From: Alphaproteobacteria bacterium
GTDB lineage: Bacteria > Bacteroidota > Bacteroidia > Bacteroidales > FEN-979
Assembly: GCA_009928665.1 (NCBI GenBank)
Contig: SACF01000009.1
Coordinates: forward strand, 51,489-115,488
Direction of reading: 5' to 3'
Length of the DNA: 64,000 bases
Shown: positions 1 through 8,966 of the stretch, piece after piece
Numbering within the stretch: position 1 is the stretch's first letter
How the letters are laid out: each line of letters starts with the position of its first letter
The notes under the pieces: model-generated
What the model was told of the DNA's origin: nothing
Seen by the model: the letters and a program-made list of their open reading frames with translations, nothing else
Databases searched by the model: none
Position numbers and translations under genes: made by a program

Positions 1-983
1 GAAAAGTAGATCCGTTCAAAGGAGCAGGATCTCTTTTCGACCGGTTTATGGAATTGTTTTTCGGTTATTTTACCCTCTTTCTTGATGATCAGGGCATGTC
101 CCGGCTTTAATTCCGTGATTTGACTTTCGAAAATATTTAAAGCTGTCTGGATAACCGGCCGTTCGGAAGTGACTACCACAATTTCCTCATCGTAATAATA
201 AAATGCAGGGCGGATGCCGGATGGATCACGCATAACGAATGCGTCGCCGTGGCCAAACATTCCCGCAATGACATAACCGCCATCCCATGTTTTGGCAGCC
301 CGGCGGAGGATTTTCTGTACATTCAGGTTTTTGGCGATGTGGTGGGTAACAGATCTCTTAGGATATCCTTTTGATTTAAATTTCTGGTACAGTTCTTCAT
401 TCTCTTCATCCAGAAAGTGACCGATTTTTTCGAGAATGGTGATGGTATCGCTTGTTTCGACCGGGTATTGGCCAAGATCAATCAGTTTGTCGAATAATTC
501 ATCGACATTGGTCATGTTGAAATTTCCTGCAAGGACCAGGTTCTTGGTCATCCAGTTGTTTTCACGTATCAGCGGGTGCAGATTCAGGATGTTGTTCTTG
601 CCATAGGTCCCATAACGGAGATGGCCGAGGTACAGTTCTCCCAGGATATCGACCTTTTGTTTCAACCATGTAACATCGGTTATTCTTTGCGGGTGGCGTT
701 CCTCCAGGTCTTTGATCACCTGACCGACCGTATTGAAAATATCCCGGATCGGTCCGTTGGCGTTTGACCGGATACGGTTGATAAACCGGTTGCCGGGTTC
801 GAGATTGAACTTGATGGAGGCAATCCCTGCCCCGTCCTGGCCTCTGTTGTGTTGTTTCTGCATCAGAAGATGCAGTTTGTTCAAACCATAAAAGGGTGTT
901 CCGTATTTTGAAAGATAAAACTCAAGAGGTTTCAGAAGGCGTACCAGGGCAATACCACATTCATGATGAATGAAATCGCTCAT
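1..983 (-). CDS. purF: Amidophosphoribosyltransferase (PurF-type), N-terminal part, cut by the window edge
   Basis: First step of purine synthesis: PRPP plus glutamine gives phosphoribosylamine. Translating the minus strand from the ATG at 981-983 gives an open frame of 327 codons that runs off the left edge. The protein starts MSDFIHHECGIAL; Cys9 fits the N-terminal nucleophile of class II glutamine amidotransferases after removal of a short propeptide. The segment QHNRGQDGAG (residues about 50-60) is the usual glutamine-site motif of this domain, and RDPSGIRP lies near residue 270. Only the glutaminase half is visible; the phosphoribosyltransferase half should lie outside. The spacing of motifs fits the longer Bacteroidota form. 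A -7 element lies just upstream at 1003-1010, so it has its own promoter. Confidence 0.88.
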   Translation of the reverse strand, partial: MSDFIHHECGIALVRLLKPLEFYLSKYGTPFYGLNKLHLLMQKQHNRGQDGAGIASIKFNLEPGNRFINRIRSNANGPIRDIFNTVGQVIKDLEERHPQRITDVTWLKQKVDILGELYLGHLRYGTYGKNNILNLHPLIRENNWMTKNLVLAGNFNMTNVDELFDKLIDLGQYPVETSDTITILEKIGHFLDEENEELYQKFKSKGYPKRSVTHHIAKNLNVQKILRRAAKTWDGGYVIAGMFGHGDAFVMRDPSGIRPAFYYYDEEIVVVTSERPVIQTALNIFESQITELKPGHALIIKKEGKITEKQFHKPVEKRSCSFERIYF

Positions 984-1002
984 GGAGAGAAAAATTGAAG
1001 CG

Positions 1003-1010
1003 CAAAGGTA
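1003..1010 (-). promoter_or_regulatory. Bacteroidota -7 element upstream of purF
   Basis: Read on the minus strand this is TACCTTTG, an exact TAnnTTTG match, 20 bases before the purF ATG. It overlaps the space just after the stop of the upstream gene. No clear -33 TTG was found. Confidence 0.5.
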
Positions 1011-1014
1011 CGAA

Positions 1015-3000
1015 TTATTTATGATTGCAGTTTAGCTCGATCAACCTGCCGGCTTGCTGACTTCCCAGTAGTTGAGCTTTTTTCCAATCGTTGCAGGCTC
1101 CTTCAGGGTCTTTCTGCATGAATTTCACCGATCCACGGCCGACCCAAGCATCCGCATAGTCCGGATCGATCCGGATGGCAGCGTTAAAGTCGGCGATGGC
1201 TCCCGAAAGATCATGGAGATACAGTGCCCGGATCATTCCACGGTTGTTATAAGCTTTGGAGTAACCGGGATCCAGTTGAATGGCTGTATCATAATGAGCA
1301 ACGGCATCCCGGAACAGCTTTTCTTGGTATAGCCCGTTGGCAGCATTAAATTGGATCCGGGCCTGTTGTTTGTTCTGTTCCCGGTAATTTCCCGATATCA
1401 TCTGTGCCCGGAACAAGGCCATGTGCAGTGAATCAATGGTTAGAAAATCGGGTTTACAATAAAATCCACGAATCCATGAACCTGCGATTCCATTCTTTGT
1501 CAGACTGGAAATCTCGGGTAAGGTAAACAAGTTTAATTCAGGAATATCGGATCTGTAATTCTGCCGTGCGAAAATCGCAGAAAACCCATCGGCATAAATC
1601 AGTCGCCAGGATTTCATCTCCTTCAACTGCAAGGTCCATGGATAGTATTTCAAATAGTTATAGATGATTAAATCCGGCTCGTACCGGGCTACCAGATGTG
1701 GGAGTCCGCCGTCCCAACTTTTCGTTATATCTTGATACAATGATTCCTTCATTACTTCAAGACGTCCGTCGATAAAGACCGGTTGCGGCAGAACCCACGA
1801 AAGCCATCCGCCAAAACCGAGACTGTTCATAACCTTTCCATCCAGATGATGATCAAGCAGGAATCTGGTTGCATGGTACGGTTGATGACTTGGGTTGATT
1901 CCCAGTCCGGTTTTGTTGAAAGATTTGCTTTCAAGGTAAAAGGCATTGGTGATGAGACGTGGTATCAACAAAGATGGGATCATGATAAGTATCAGGAAAA
2001 CAGAACCGGCAAGGAATTTTGACCGGTACCGGAATCGTTGCAGGGTCGTAACAGAGAGCCGGCTTACCAGGGGGAAGCTTACAAGGACAAAAAGCGGTAT
2101 GTTTCTGATTGATGTTATTGCAAGGAGTGCAGTACATGAAAGTAGAATCAATTCATGGACACGGGTGGCTGAAAAATTAACAATAACCAGTAGGAGCGTA
2201 CCCAGAAGAAGCAACAGAAAAAGATAGTCGCGAAAAAGGAATCCACGGTTAGCAAAGAACGGGATGAACTCCTGAACATGTTGGTTAAACAAATTATCGG
2301 GGTCGAACCGCGTGAGAAGTTCCCAGGGGAACAACAAACCATTTAATCCATAAGGATTTAAAATGCATATTGTCAATGAAATAATGGCCCACAGGGACAA
2401 ACGCCTGTCAGCTTTTTTGTCTTCAATCCATTTTGCGACTGCATAGACGAAGATAATGAAGATGCCCAGAAAATAAAGCGCATGCATATTGCACCAGAAA
2501 AGCATGGTGATTGGCAGCAGAAATAACCTGTCTTTGGTTCGCCGGGTATAGTCATCCAGTACCAACAGGGTGACCAGTATGAAAATGAATGTAAACAGTT
2601 CAGGTCGAGGGGCTATTCTTGGATCTATAAGTAAGAATGCGATCAGGAACCAGAAAATCGTACTGGGGAGCGGAATGCCCTCCTTTCGGTTCATGATCAA
2701 TAGAATAAGAAATATTGTGCATACCAGGATGCATACCAGGACTGAGATCGCCGGATAACCTCCCCACCTGTAACATTGGAAGATTAATGCCTGAAACAGC
2801 CATTGAAGATCAATATAACGATTGGCTGTTACAGAATAAGTACTCAGATCATGGGTGGGTACTTGATGATGCTGCACGATCCATTGGCCATATTTCAGAT
2901 GAAATCCGAGGTCCGGGTCGGAAAGCTGTCGCAGGGAAAGGATAAAAACAAATCCTGCGACAAGAATCAGTGGGATTAACCACTTGTTTGTTGACTTCAT
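1015..3000 (-). CDS. Multi-pass membrane protein, GT-C glycosyltransferase-like, with C-terminal TPRs
   Basis: A 661-residue protein not assigned to a named gene. The first 350 or so residues hold about nine to ten hydrophobic segments. After the first one comes SDPDLGFHLKYGQWI (about 26-40). An acidic first periplasmic loop of this DPDL..H type is typical of GT-C glycosyltransferases that use lipid-linked sugars. A soluble region follows (about 370-540, with the segment FIDGRLEV), then two to three tetratricopeptide repeats from about 550 to 650, including AYNNRGMIRA and AIRIDPDYADAW. This suggests an envelope enzyme with a protein-interaction tail; the substrate is unknown. It is divergent from mnmH and has a -7 element at 3016-3023. 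An O-antigen-ligase-like role is an alternative. Confidence 0.6.
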   Translation of the reverse strand: MKSTNKWLIPLILVAGFVFILSLRQLSDPDLGFHLKYGQWIVQHHQVPTHDLSTYSVTANRYIDLQWLFQALIFQCYRWGGYPAISVLVCILVCTIFLILLIMNRKEGIPLPSTIFWFLIAFLLIDPRIAPRPELFTFIFILVTLLVLDDYTRRTKDRLFLLPITMLFWCNMHALYFLGIFIIFVYAVAKWIEDKKADRRLSLWAIISLTICILNPYGLNGLLFPWELLTRFDPDNLFNQHVQEFIPFFANRGFLFRDYLFLLLLLGTLLLVIVNFSATRVHELILLSCTALLAITSIRNIPLFVLVSFPLVSRLSVTTLQRFRYRSKFLAGSVFLILIMIPSLLIPRLITNAFYLESKSFNKTGLGINPSHQPYHATRFLLDHHLDGKVMNSLGFGGWLSWVLPQPVFIDGRLEVMKESLYQDITKSWDGGLPHLVARYEPDLIIYNYLKYYPWTLQLKEMKSWRLIYADGFSAIFARQNYRSDIPELNLFTLPEISSLTKNGIAGSWIRGFYCKPDFLTIDSLHMALFRAQMISGNYREQNKQQARIQFNAANGLYQEKLFRDAVAHYDTAIQLDPGYSKAYNNRGMIRALYLHDLSGAIADFNAAIRIDPDYADAWVGRGSVKFMQKDPEGACNDWKKAQLLGSQQAGRLIELNCNHK

Positions 3001-3015
3001 GATCAGAAATGATTA

Positions 3016-3023
3016 CAAATGTA
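3016..3023 (-). promoter_or_regulatory. -7 element for the GT-C-like gene
   Basis: Minus-strand TACATTTG, an exact TAnnTTTG match 16 bases before the ATG at 3000. A TTTG at 3048-3051 (minus) could be the -33 element, with a slightly long 24-base spacer. Confidence 0.5.
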
Positions 3024-3087
3024 CAATCAAAACATTTGTCGGTTAGCCAAATCGGGGTTAATTTTGACGAATCGTACATTTCAGCCG

Positions 3088-4140
3088 ATGATTTCAGCAA
3101 TCGAATCGATAACTCCGATTTTGTACAAACAGTTTAAAACAATTGTTGATGTAAGGTCACCTTCTGAGTACGCCCAGGGTCATATCCCGGGATCTCATAA
3201 CATACCCTTGTTTACCGACGAGGAGCGGTCACAGGTTGGGACTCTTTACACCAAAGTCAACCCGGATGAAGCATTTGCCCATGGACTTGACATAGCTATT
3301 CCAAAGGTCAAAGAGTATCTCAGGTCTCTCCGGGAAGTGGTATTGCCCCAAGGCCGGATTCTGGTTCATTGCTGGCGTGGCGGACTGCGTAGCGTAGCAA
3401 TGGCGGAGGTTTTCAGGAATGCAGGGTTTGAAGTATTTGTGCTACAGGGCGGGTACAAGGCATTTCGTCATTACCTAAGAGAAAGACTTTCAGAACCCCG
3501 ACCGGTTTTTATTCTGGGTGGATTCACGGGGAGCGGAAAAACTGAGATTCTTCATGCGTTGCAAGAGGAAGGTGAACAGATCATTGACCTGGAGCGCCTT
3601 GCATGTCACAAAGGCAGTGTTTTCGGAGCGCTGGGACAGCCGGTCCAGCCGACCAACGAACAATTTGAGAACAATCTGGGAGACCTTTGGCTGGACCTTA
3701 ACCCACGGAAACCGTTATGGATAGAAGATGAAAGCCGGATGATCGGAAATGTCACATTACCCGAACCGATTAATGACAAACTGTGCAGATCTGTGATGAT
3801 CCGGTTAAAAGTCGATACAGAATTCCGAATAGAGAGACTGGTACATGATTACGCCCAGTTTGACAAATCAGTTTTGGCTGAGGCTATTCAAAAAATCAGG
3901 CTCCGGCTGGGTGGAACCGAGACTAAAATTGCATTGGATGCACTTTGGGCCGGAGATTTTCAAATTGTTGCCGGGATCACCTTGAAGTACTATGACAAAG
4001 CCTATCAGCACACGCTTGAACGAAGAAGGGATTTACGGATCTATGACTTTAAAATTGAGTACGGTAATGCCTGCGAAATTGCACAAGCGATTAAAAAATT
4101 TGTGAAAAAAATTACGTTAAGTGAAACCGATATACCTTGA
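3088..4140 (+). CDS. mnmH: tRNA 2-selenouridine synthase MnmH (SelU/YbbB)
   Basis: Replaces sulfur by selenium in 2-thiouridine at the wobble position of Lys/Glu/Gln tRNAs, using selenophosphate and a geranylated intermediate. The N-terminal rhodanese domain (about 1-125) has HCWRGGLRS with the catalytic Cys at residue 95. The C-terminal part has a P-loop, GGFTGSGKTE (Lys151). The order and motifs match E. coli MnmH. An in-frame ATG at 3019 would add 23 residues without family similarity, so I chose the ATG at 3088 just before the rhodanese domain. It overlaps the next gene, the selenophosphate synthetase fusion, by 20 bases, which ties it to selenium supply. Confidence 0.92.
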   Translation: MISAIESITPILYKQFKTIVDVRSPSEYAQGHIPGSHNIPLFTDEERSQVGTLYTKVNPDEAFAHGLDIAIPKVKEYLRSLREVVLPQGRILVHCWRGGLRSVAMAEVFRNAGFEVFVLQGGYKAFRHYLRERLSEPRPVFILGGFTGSGKTEILHALQEEGEQIIDLERLACHKGSVFGALGQPVQPTNEQFENNLGDLWLDLNPRKPLWIEDESRMIGNVTLPEPINDKLCRSVMIRLKVDTEFRIERLVHDYAQFDKSVLAEAIQKIRLRLGGTETKIALDALWAGDFQIVAGITLKYYDKAYQHTLERRRDLRIYDFKIEYGNACEIAQAIKKFVKKITLSETDIP

Positions 4141-6334
4141 TTACAATGCCACGACTCCGGTTGACCCACAGGTCATAGCCGCGATGCAGCCTTACTTCGA
4201 CTACTTCTTTGGAAATCCGTCGAGTATCCACAGTTATGGGACCGATACCAAAAGAGCGATTGAGATCGCCCGAAGCCAGGTTGCCGCGCTTCTTCATGCT
4301 GGTCCGGATGAGATTATTTTCACCAGCGGAGGCACCGAATCAAACAACCTGGCGATCAAAGGAGTTGCATATGCCTGTCGTGACCGGGGAAACCATATCA
4401 TTACAAGTTCCATAGAGCATCCCGCTGTCACGGAGGTATGCCGGTGGCTTGAAAAAAATGGTTTCGATATCACTTTTGTACCGGTCGACAGCACGGGCAG
4501 GATCGATCCTGCAACGATTGAAAAGGCTATCCGCCCTGAAACGATCCTGATATCCATTATGCATGCGAATAATGAAACTGGGACCATTCAGCCTGTTGCT
4601 GAAATCGGCAGGATTGCACGGGAACGGCATATCCTGTTTCACTCCGATGCTGCCCAGTCGATCGGGAAGATCAGAACGGATGTAAACGAAATGTCGGTTG
4701 ACCTCCTTTCGGTCGCTGGTCATAAACTTTACGCCCCCAAAGGCATAGGTGCATTGTACATCAGAAGGGGAATCCGTCTGGAAAAGCTGATGCATGGAGC
4801 AGATCACGAATCAAACATCAGACCGGGAACTGAGAATGTCATGCACATAGCCGGTTTGGGTGCGGCTGCCACCCTTTTTACAGATGCAGGCCGACAGGAT
4901 ATCCTGCAAGCCCGATCAGAGGAAATAAAACGACTTCGCGATCGACTGCATGAAGGAATTCAGCGTTATATTCCTGAAGTCAGGCTGAACGGTCATCCTG
5001 ATTATCGTTTGCCTAACACGCTGAGTCTGGGTTTCCCGGATATTGATGCAGCCTTACTTTTAAATGAAATGAAAGAAGTCGCTGCCTCTGCCGGGGCTGC
5101 CTGCCATTCCGACCGGAAGGACGTTTCGGGTGTGCTTGCGGCAATGCAGGTGCCTTATCGTTTCGCCATGGGAACCATAAGATTTTCGCTGGGAAGGATG
5201 ACGACCGAAGAGGAAGTCGACCGGGCCATTCCTTTCATCGTTGATGCATTTAACCGTTTGAAAAGATCCGACAGGCCGGCAGCAGAAAAGGATGAACAGA
5301 ATAGCATCAGGTTGACCTCCTACACCCATTCACTGGGATGTGCATGCAAGATCAGGCCTCAGTTATTGGAGAAAATTCTGCACCAGATTCCTTCAAACCC
5401 GGATGACCATATTTTAGTCGACCAGAAGACTTCTGACGATGCGGCGGTTTACCGTTTTGATGACGACCGTGCCATTGTTCAGACTGTTGATCTCATCCCA
5501 CCGGTTGTGGATGATCCTTATCTGTATGGGGCCATCACAGCCGCAAACGCGCTTAGTGATATTTATGCCATGGGTGCTGTGCCGTTGTTTGCATTAAGCA
5601 TCGTGGCTTTTCCCGAGTCCCGGATCCCGCTCGAGGTTCTTGGAAAAATCCTTCAGGGGGCAAACGACAAACTGGGTGAAGCCGGTATCAGGATCATCGG
5701 AGGGCACTCCATTGAAGACCATGAGCCGAAACTGGGTTTGGTTATTACCGGTGAGGTTCACCCCGATAAGGTAATCCGCAATTCGACCCTTAATCCGGGC
5801 GATAGTTTGTTGCTCACAAAACCTTTGGGTACGGGGATTATGACCACGGCATTGAAGCGCGGACTTACAAACCCGGGCGAAATGGAAGAGGTAACACGGG
5901 TAATGACTCAGCTCAACCGCTTGCCTGCTGAGATCATGCGTCAATTTCCGGTGAGCGCCTGTACCGACATCACCGGTTTTGGTTTGCTGGGGCATCTTAA
6001 AGAAATGGTTCTGGCAGCCGGTGTAGAGGTTGTCATTAATTCGGATCTTGTTCCGTTACTGAAATCCGCTCTCCGGTATGCGGCCGCGGGAATCATTCCG
6101 GGTGGAACACAAAACAATTTAGATTTTATCGCGGATATTACGCGATGGCAGGATGGTATTGCAGGGGTCATGAAAACGGTTTTGGCTGATGCCCAGACCT
6201 CCGGAGGGTTGTTGATCGCGGTTCCTGAATCCCGGGCCGATGAATTACTGAAATGCTTACATTCGGCCGGAATACCTGAAGCCTCGGTGATCGGATTTGT
6301 TGTCAAAGGCCAACCCGCGATAGAAGTGAGATAG
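4121..6334 (+). CDS. selD: Cysteine desulfurase - selenophosphate synthetase (SelD) fusion protein
   Basis: Two full-length enzymes in one 737-residue chain. Residues about 1-385 are a NifS/IscS-type cysteine desulfurase: YLDYNATTPV at the start, the PLP Lys202 in AGHKLY, and the catalytic Cys328 in SAGAACHS. Residues about 395-737 are selenide, water dikinase: GCACK with Cys407 and Lys410 at the positions of E. coli Cys17/Lys20, then DDAAVY, ANALSDIYAMG, GGHSIED and DITGFGLLGH. The SelD active site uses Cys, not selenocysteine. The fusion could take selenium from selenocysteine (or a persulfide-like carrier) and pass it to selenophosphate, feeding MnmH. The start is a GTG at 4121 directly after an in-frame TAA, inside the end of mnmH. 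No selA/selB is seen in the window. Confidence 0.93.
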   Translation: MKPIYLDYNATTPVDPQVIAAMQPYFDYFFGNPSSIHSYGTDTKRAIEIARSQVAALLHAGPDEIIFTSGGTESNNLAIKGVAYACRDRGNHIITSSIEHPAVTEVCRWLEKNGFDITFVPVDSTGRIDPATIEKAIRPETILISIMHANNETGTIQPVAEIGRIARERHILFHSDAAQSIGKIRTDVNEMSVDLLSVAGHKLYAPKGIGALYIRRGIRLEKLMHGADHESNIRPGTENVMHIAGLGAAATLFTDAGRQDILQARSEEIKRLRDRLHEGIQRYIPEVRLNGHPDYRLPNTLSLGFPDIDAALLLNEMKEVAASAGAACHSDRKDVSGVLAAMQVPYRFAMGTIRFSLGRMTTEEEVDRAIPFIVDAFNRLKRSDRPAAEKDEQNSIRLTSYTHSLGCACKIRPQLLEKILHQIPSNPDDHILVDQKTSDDAAVYRFDDDRAIVQTVDLIPPVVDDPYLYGAITAANALSDIYAMGAVPLFALSIVAFPESRIPLEVLGKILQGANDKLGEAGIRIIGGHSIEDHEPKLGLVITGEVHPDKVIRNSTLNPGDSLLLTKPLGTGIMTTALKRGLTNPGEMEEVTRVMTQLNRLPAEIMRQFPVSACTDITGFGLLGHLKEMVLAAGVEVVINSDLVPLLKSALRYAAAGIIPGGTQNNLDFIADITRWQDGIAGVMKTVLADAQTSGGLLIAVPESRADELLKCLHSAGIPEASVIGFVVKGQPAIEVR

Positions 6335-6336
6335 AA

Positions 6337-8127
6337 TCAACGGCCTTTCAATCGTTCGAGCAACTCCTTGTCCATTATTTTCCCGATCGGATAGATCCCT
6401 TTTCTCGTATCGGAATAGGGCGATTTATTGTAAAACCAGTTCAGGATTTGTTGTGGATTGCCGGCAAAGAGGCTGTCGCCCGCTTTTTTTCTTTCAAATT
6501 CGACTTTAAGCTGAGGATCCCGTGCTAACATTTCAGCAGCCATTTTTTCGATAACATAGGATTCTCCGTACTCCTTTTGTTCCATAATGGCATCAAAAAA
6601 TCCCCAGTAAACAAGCGATCCATCACCCCGGGGCTCCAACATCTGTGGTATCACACGACCGGCCTGCTGCCGCACTTCAACGATCATGGATCCTTTCGGG
6701 AACCATCGGTTTTCAGAAAAGTCATCATAATCGATCAGACTCATGGGATGGTGCCCCTCAAAAGAATTAGTTTGCCATTTCGGATTTTTAAACCTGTAGG
6801 TTCTGATCGGAAGGACGGTATCCTTTTTCAAGGCGGTCATCTGAATACCGTGTATCCTCAGTTTTTCAATGATATCGCCCCACTCGGCAGGAATAATGTA
6901 GGCCTGAGGCAATTGAACCTGAATCAGCGGTCTAGTTTTATAAAAGTAGGGCAGTTTGAAAAGAACCGGATTTGTCCCATACCGGAACCAATTCCCGTTG
7001 GAAAGGGTACTTTTTACCACCTCATAATCAATTCCTTTAAATTCGACCATAACACTGTCGTTCATGAGGGTTTCGAACTGAAGTGTGAAAGGTTGGCTGA
7101 TAAATTGTTCAGACCGGTTAAAATCATCGGCCTGGTTTACAATTTTTTTCAGATGGTCATGTTGGTCTGCCAGGATTTCAAGGGTGGCTAATATACAATG
7201 ATACGTTGCGTTTACCCTTTTTTGATAGGATTTGAGCATGTGGGTCTCAATCAGAATTCCCGGTCGGTTACGCAGTGCAACATAACCCTGTGAAAGCATG
7301 GGAGGGGCGACCTCCGTAATTAGACCACTACGGGGATCGTGCCAGTTGCGGAAATCAACGTACGGGAACATGAAATTACCTGCGGTATCGAGCCGGGAGG
7401 TTAAAGCAGGGATAAAAATCCCCGACGCCCATTTGGTCAGCCCCGGATCCATCTCCCCATATATCTCCATCAGGTAGGTGAGGGTGTACTGATAATCGGC
7501 CCCATCGGTAGTATGGGTGTCAATGAAAAAATCGGGCAACCATTTATTGAACAACCTGAGCCATGCCTTCATTTCGGGAGCATCAGCCTTCAGGAAATCA
7601 CGATTCAGGTTCAGGTTGTTGGCGGTGGTGCGCCAGCCCATTTCCCGGGGTCCGTTCTGGTTGATCCGGTTAAAGGGGCCGAAACGTTCATGACCATCGG
7701 TGTTAAATATCGGAATGAACAGGATGGATAAGTTATTTAAAAAGCCAACGGGAATTTTTTTCAGGACAAGATCGCGGATAAGCATAAGTCCGGCATCCTT
7801 TCCATCGGGTTCACCGGCGTGGATGCAAGCCTCGATCAATACAACGATCCTACCGCGTTGCCTGATGGCATCGGGATCAGATAAACCGTCACGATCAAAA
7901 ATCATCAGCGGGAGATTCCTTCCCTGTGCGCTTTTCCCAAAGGTTGTCCAGGTTATCGCGGGCGAGGCTGAAGCCAGGTCTTGGCAAAATGCTACGGTTT
8001 CATCATACCGGGGAGTCTCAGTACCGCCGGACATTTCAAACCGGGTAAGCCAACGATCTGTCTGTGGTAACACGCATTGAAGAAAAGCGGTAAAACAGAG
8101 CAGGGTAAATAAAAGTTTTCGCATCAT
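6337..8127 (-). CDS. Secreted M14 family zinc carboxypeptidase
   Basis: Predicted exported metallopeptidase of 596 residues. The signal peptide is MRKLLFTLLCFTAFLQCV followed by polar sequence. The catalytic domain (about 30-330) shows HAGEPDGKDAG, the H-x-x-E zinc pair of M14 enzymes, then IDTHTTDGADYQ with the third zinc histidine, and LIETHML, which fits the catalytic glutamate. The rest is a C-terminal accessory region. The open frame extends to 8172, but the -7 element at 8146-8153 lies inside that extension, so the start must be the ATG at 8127 or 8124. It is convergent with the SelD fusion, separated by 2 bases. The substrate is not predictable. Confidence 0.85.
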   Translation of the reverse strand: MMRKLLFTLLCFTAFLQCVLPQTDRWLTRFEMSGGTETPRYDETVAFCQDLASASPAITWTTFGKSAQGRNLPLMIFDRDGLSDPDAIRQRGRIVVLIEACIHAGEPDGKDAGLMLIRDLVLKKIPVGFLNNLSILFIPIFNTDGHERFGPFNRINQNGPREMGWRTTANNLNLNRDFLKADAPEMKAWLRLFNKWLPDFFIDTHTTDGADYQYTLTYLMEIYGEMDPGLTKWASGIFIPALTSRLDTAGNFMFPYVDFRNWHDPRSGLITEVAPPMLSQGYVALRNRPGILIETHMLKSYQKRVNATYHCILATLEILADQHDHLKKIVNQADDFNRSEQFISQPFTLQFETLMNDSVMVEFKGIDYEVVKSTLSNGNWFRYGTNPVLFKLPYFYKTRPLIQVQLPQAYIIPAEWGDIIEKLRIHGIQMTALKKDTVLPIRTYRFKNPKWQTNSFEGHHPMSLIDYDDFSENRWFPKGSMIVEVRQQAGRVIPQMLEPRGDGSLVYWGFFDAIMEQKEYGESYVIEKMAAEMLARDPQLKVEFERKKAGDSLFAGNPQQILNWFYNKSPYSDTRKGIYPIGKIMDKELLERLKGR

Positions 8128-8145
8128 CGATATTTTCGCAGACAC

Positions 8146-8153
8146 CAAACTTA
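8146..8153 (-). promoter_or_regulatory. -7 element for the M14 peptidase gene
   Basis: Minus-strand TAAGTTTG matches TAnnTTTG and lies 19 bases before the ATG at 8127. It rules out the longer open-frame start at 8172. Confidence 0.5.
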
Positions 8154-8192
8154 GCAAAAAAAAACAGATCATATGGAAACATTTGGAACTGT

Positions 8193-8226
8193 GTTGCTTC
8201 AGGTTGATGAGAAATTCCTAACTTTG
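8193..8226 (+). promoter_or_regulatory. Promoter of the TetR-TolC operon
   Basis: GTTG at 8193-8196 and TAACTTTG at 8219-8226 give a TTG/TAnnTTTG promoter with a 22-base spacer, in the normal range for Bacteroidota. Transcription would start near 8233. Confidence 0.55.
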
Positions 8227-8257
8227 CGTTCGGTATCCGCTTTCAGAAATACCGGGA

Positions 8258-8962
8258 TTGACCTTCCAATTATTACAAATAATGGTTGATTTTAATACCA
8301 TTCCCGAATCACAGACCTTTTATCCTTCAAGGATAATGGATCCTGTATTGATTGATATTCTGGAACGGGTAAGGGCACTCTTTTACAAAAATGGTGTCCG
8401 AAGTGTTTCTATCGATGCCATCTGCAACACCATCGGGATTTCCAGGAAAAAGCTCCATTTCTATTTCTCCAGTAAAAGTGATTTGGTTGAGAAATTGCTG
8501 ACCCTGGAGCGGCAAAATTTCGAAGAGATTTTTAACAGGAATAATTTCGACGGGGTCAACTCCATTGATATTCTCCTTACCGTTAGCCTGGAACTGGGGG
8601 AACGTTTTTGGGATATAAGTCCATCCATGACTTTTGACCTGGAAAAATATTACCCTGACATATATCACAAACATGTGGAACAGCGCATTGAGTCGATATA
8701 TGAAAAGATGGTACTCAACATCAGAAAAGGAATCCGACAGGGAATTTACCGCGACGATCTGAGCGTTGAGCTGGTTGCACGACTCTATATCCGCCGGCTT
8801 TTGGATCTTCACAATCCGGAGTTCTTCCCCGCCGAAGAATTCTCTTTCCAGACGCTCTTCGATGTCATGTTTGATAATTTCATTCGCGGGATTTCCAACC
8901 AGCGGGGTATCGACTATTATGAAAAGCAAAAACGAAAGGTAAATTTTAAGAAATTCCAGTGA
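8258..8962 (+). CDS. TetR/AcrR family transcriptional regulator
   Basis: Likely repressor of the adjoining efflux genes. The N-terminal helix-turn-helix has SIDAICNTIGISRKKLHFYF and SSKSDL, the standard TetR DNA-binding pattern. The C-terminal ligand domain is unrecognised. Three in-frame ATGs are possible (8258, 8282, 8336). The last gives 208 residues, the usual TetR size, and places the helix-turn-helix near residue 30; the start is therefore open. Its stop lies 4 bases before the TolC-like gene, so they form one operon. The pump and adaptor genes lie on the opposite strand beyond it, and it probably controls both halves. Confidence 0.85.
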   Translation: MTFQLLQIMVDFNTIPESQTFYPSRIMDPVLIDILERVRALFYKNGVRSVSIDAICNTIGISRKKLHFYFSSKSDLVEKLLTLERQNFEEIFNRNNFDGVNSIDILLTVSLELGERFWDISPSMTFDLEKYYPDIYHKHVEQRIESIYEKMVLNIRKGIRQGIYRDDLSVELVARLYIRRLLDLHNPEFFPAEEFSFQTLFDVMFDNFIRGISNQRGIDYYEKQKRKVNFKKFQ

Positions 8963-8966
8963 GTTG

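Noticed and set aside
4340..4807. 155-codon open frame antisense to the cysteine desulfurase half of the fusion
   Set aside because: Shadow of the real frame; no features.
4121..6334. Selenocysteine in the SelD half
   Set aside because: The active-site position is Cys (codon TGT at 5339-5341) and no in-frame TGA is present.
6577..7191. 204-codon open frame antisense to the M14 peptidase
   Set aside because: It lies wholly inside a well-supported gene, has no family motif, and the antisense is explained by the coding frame of the peptidase.
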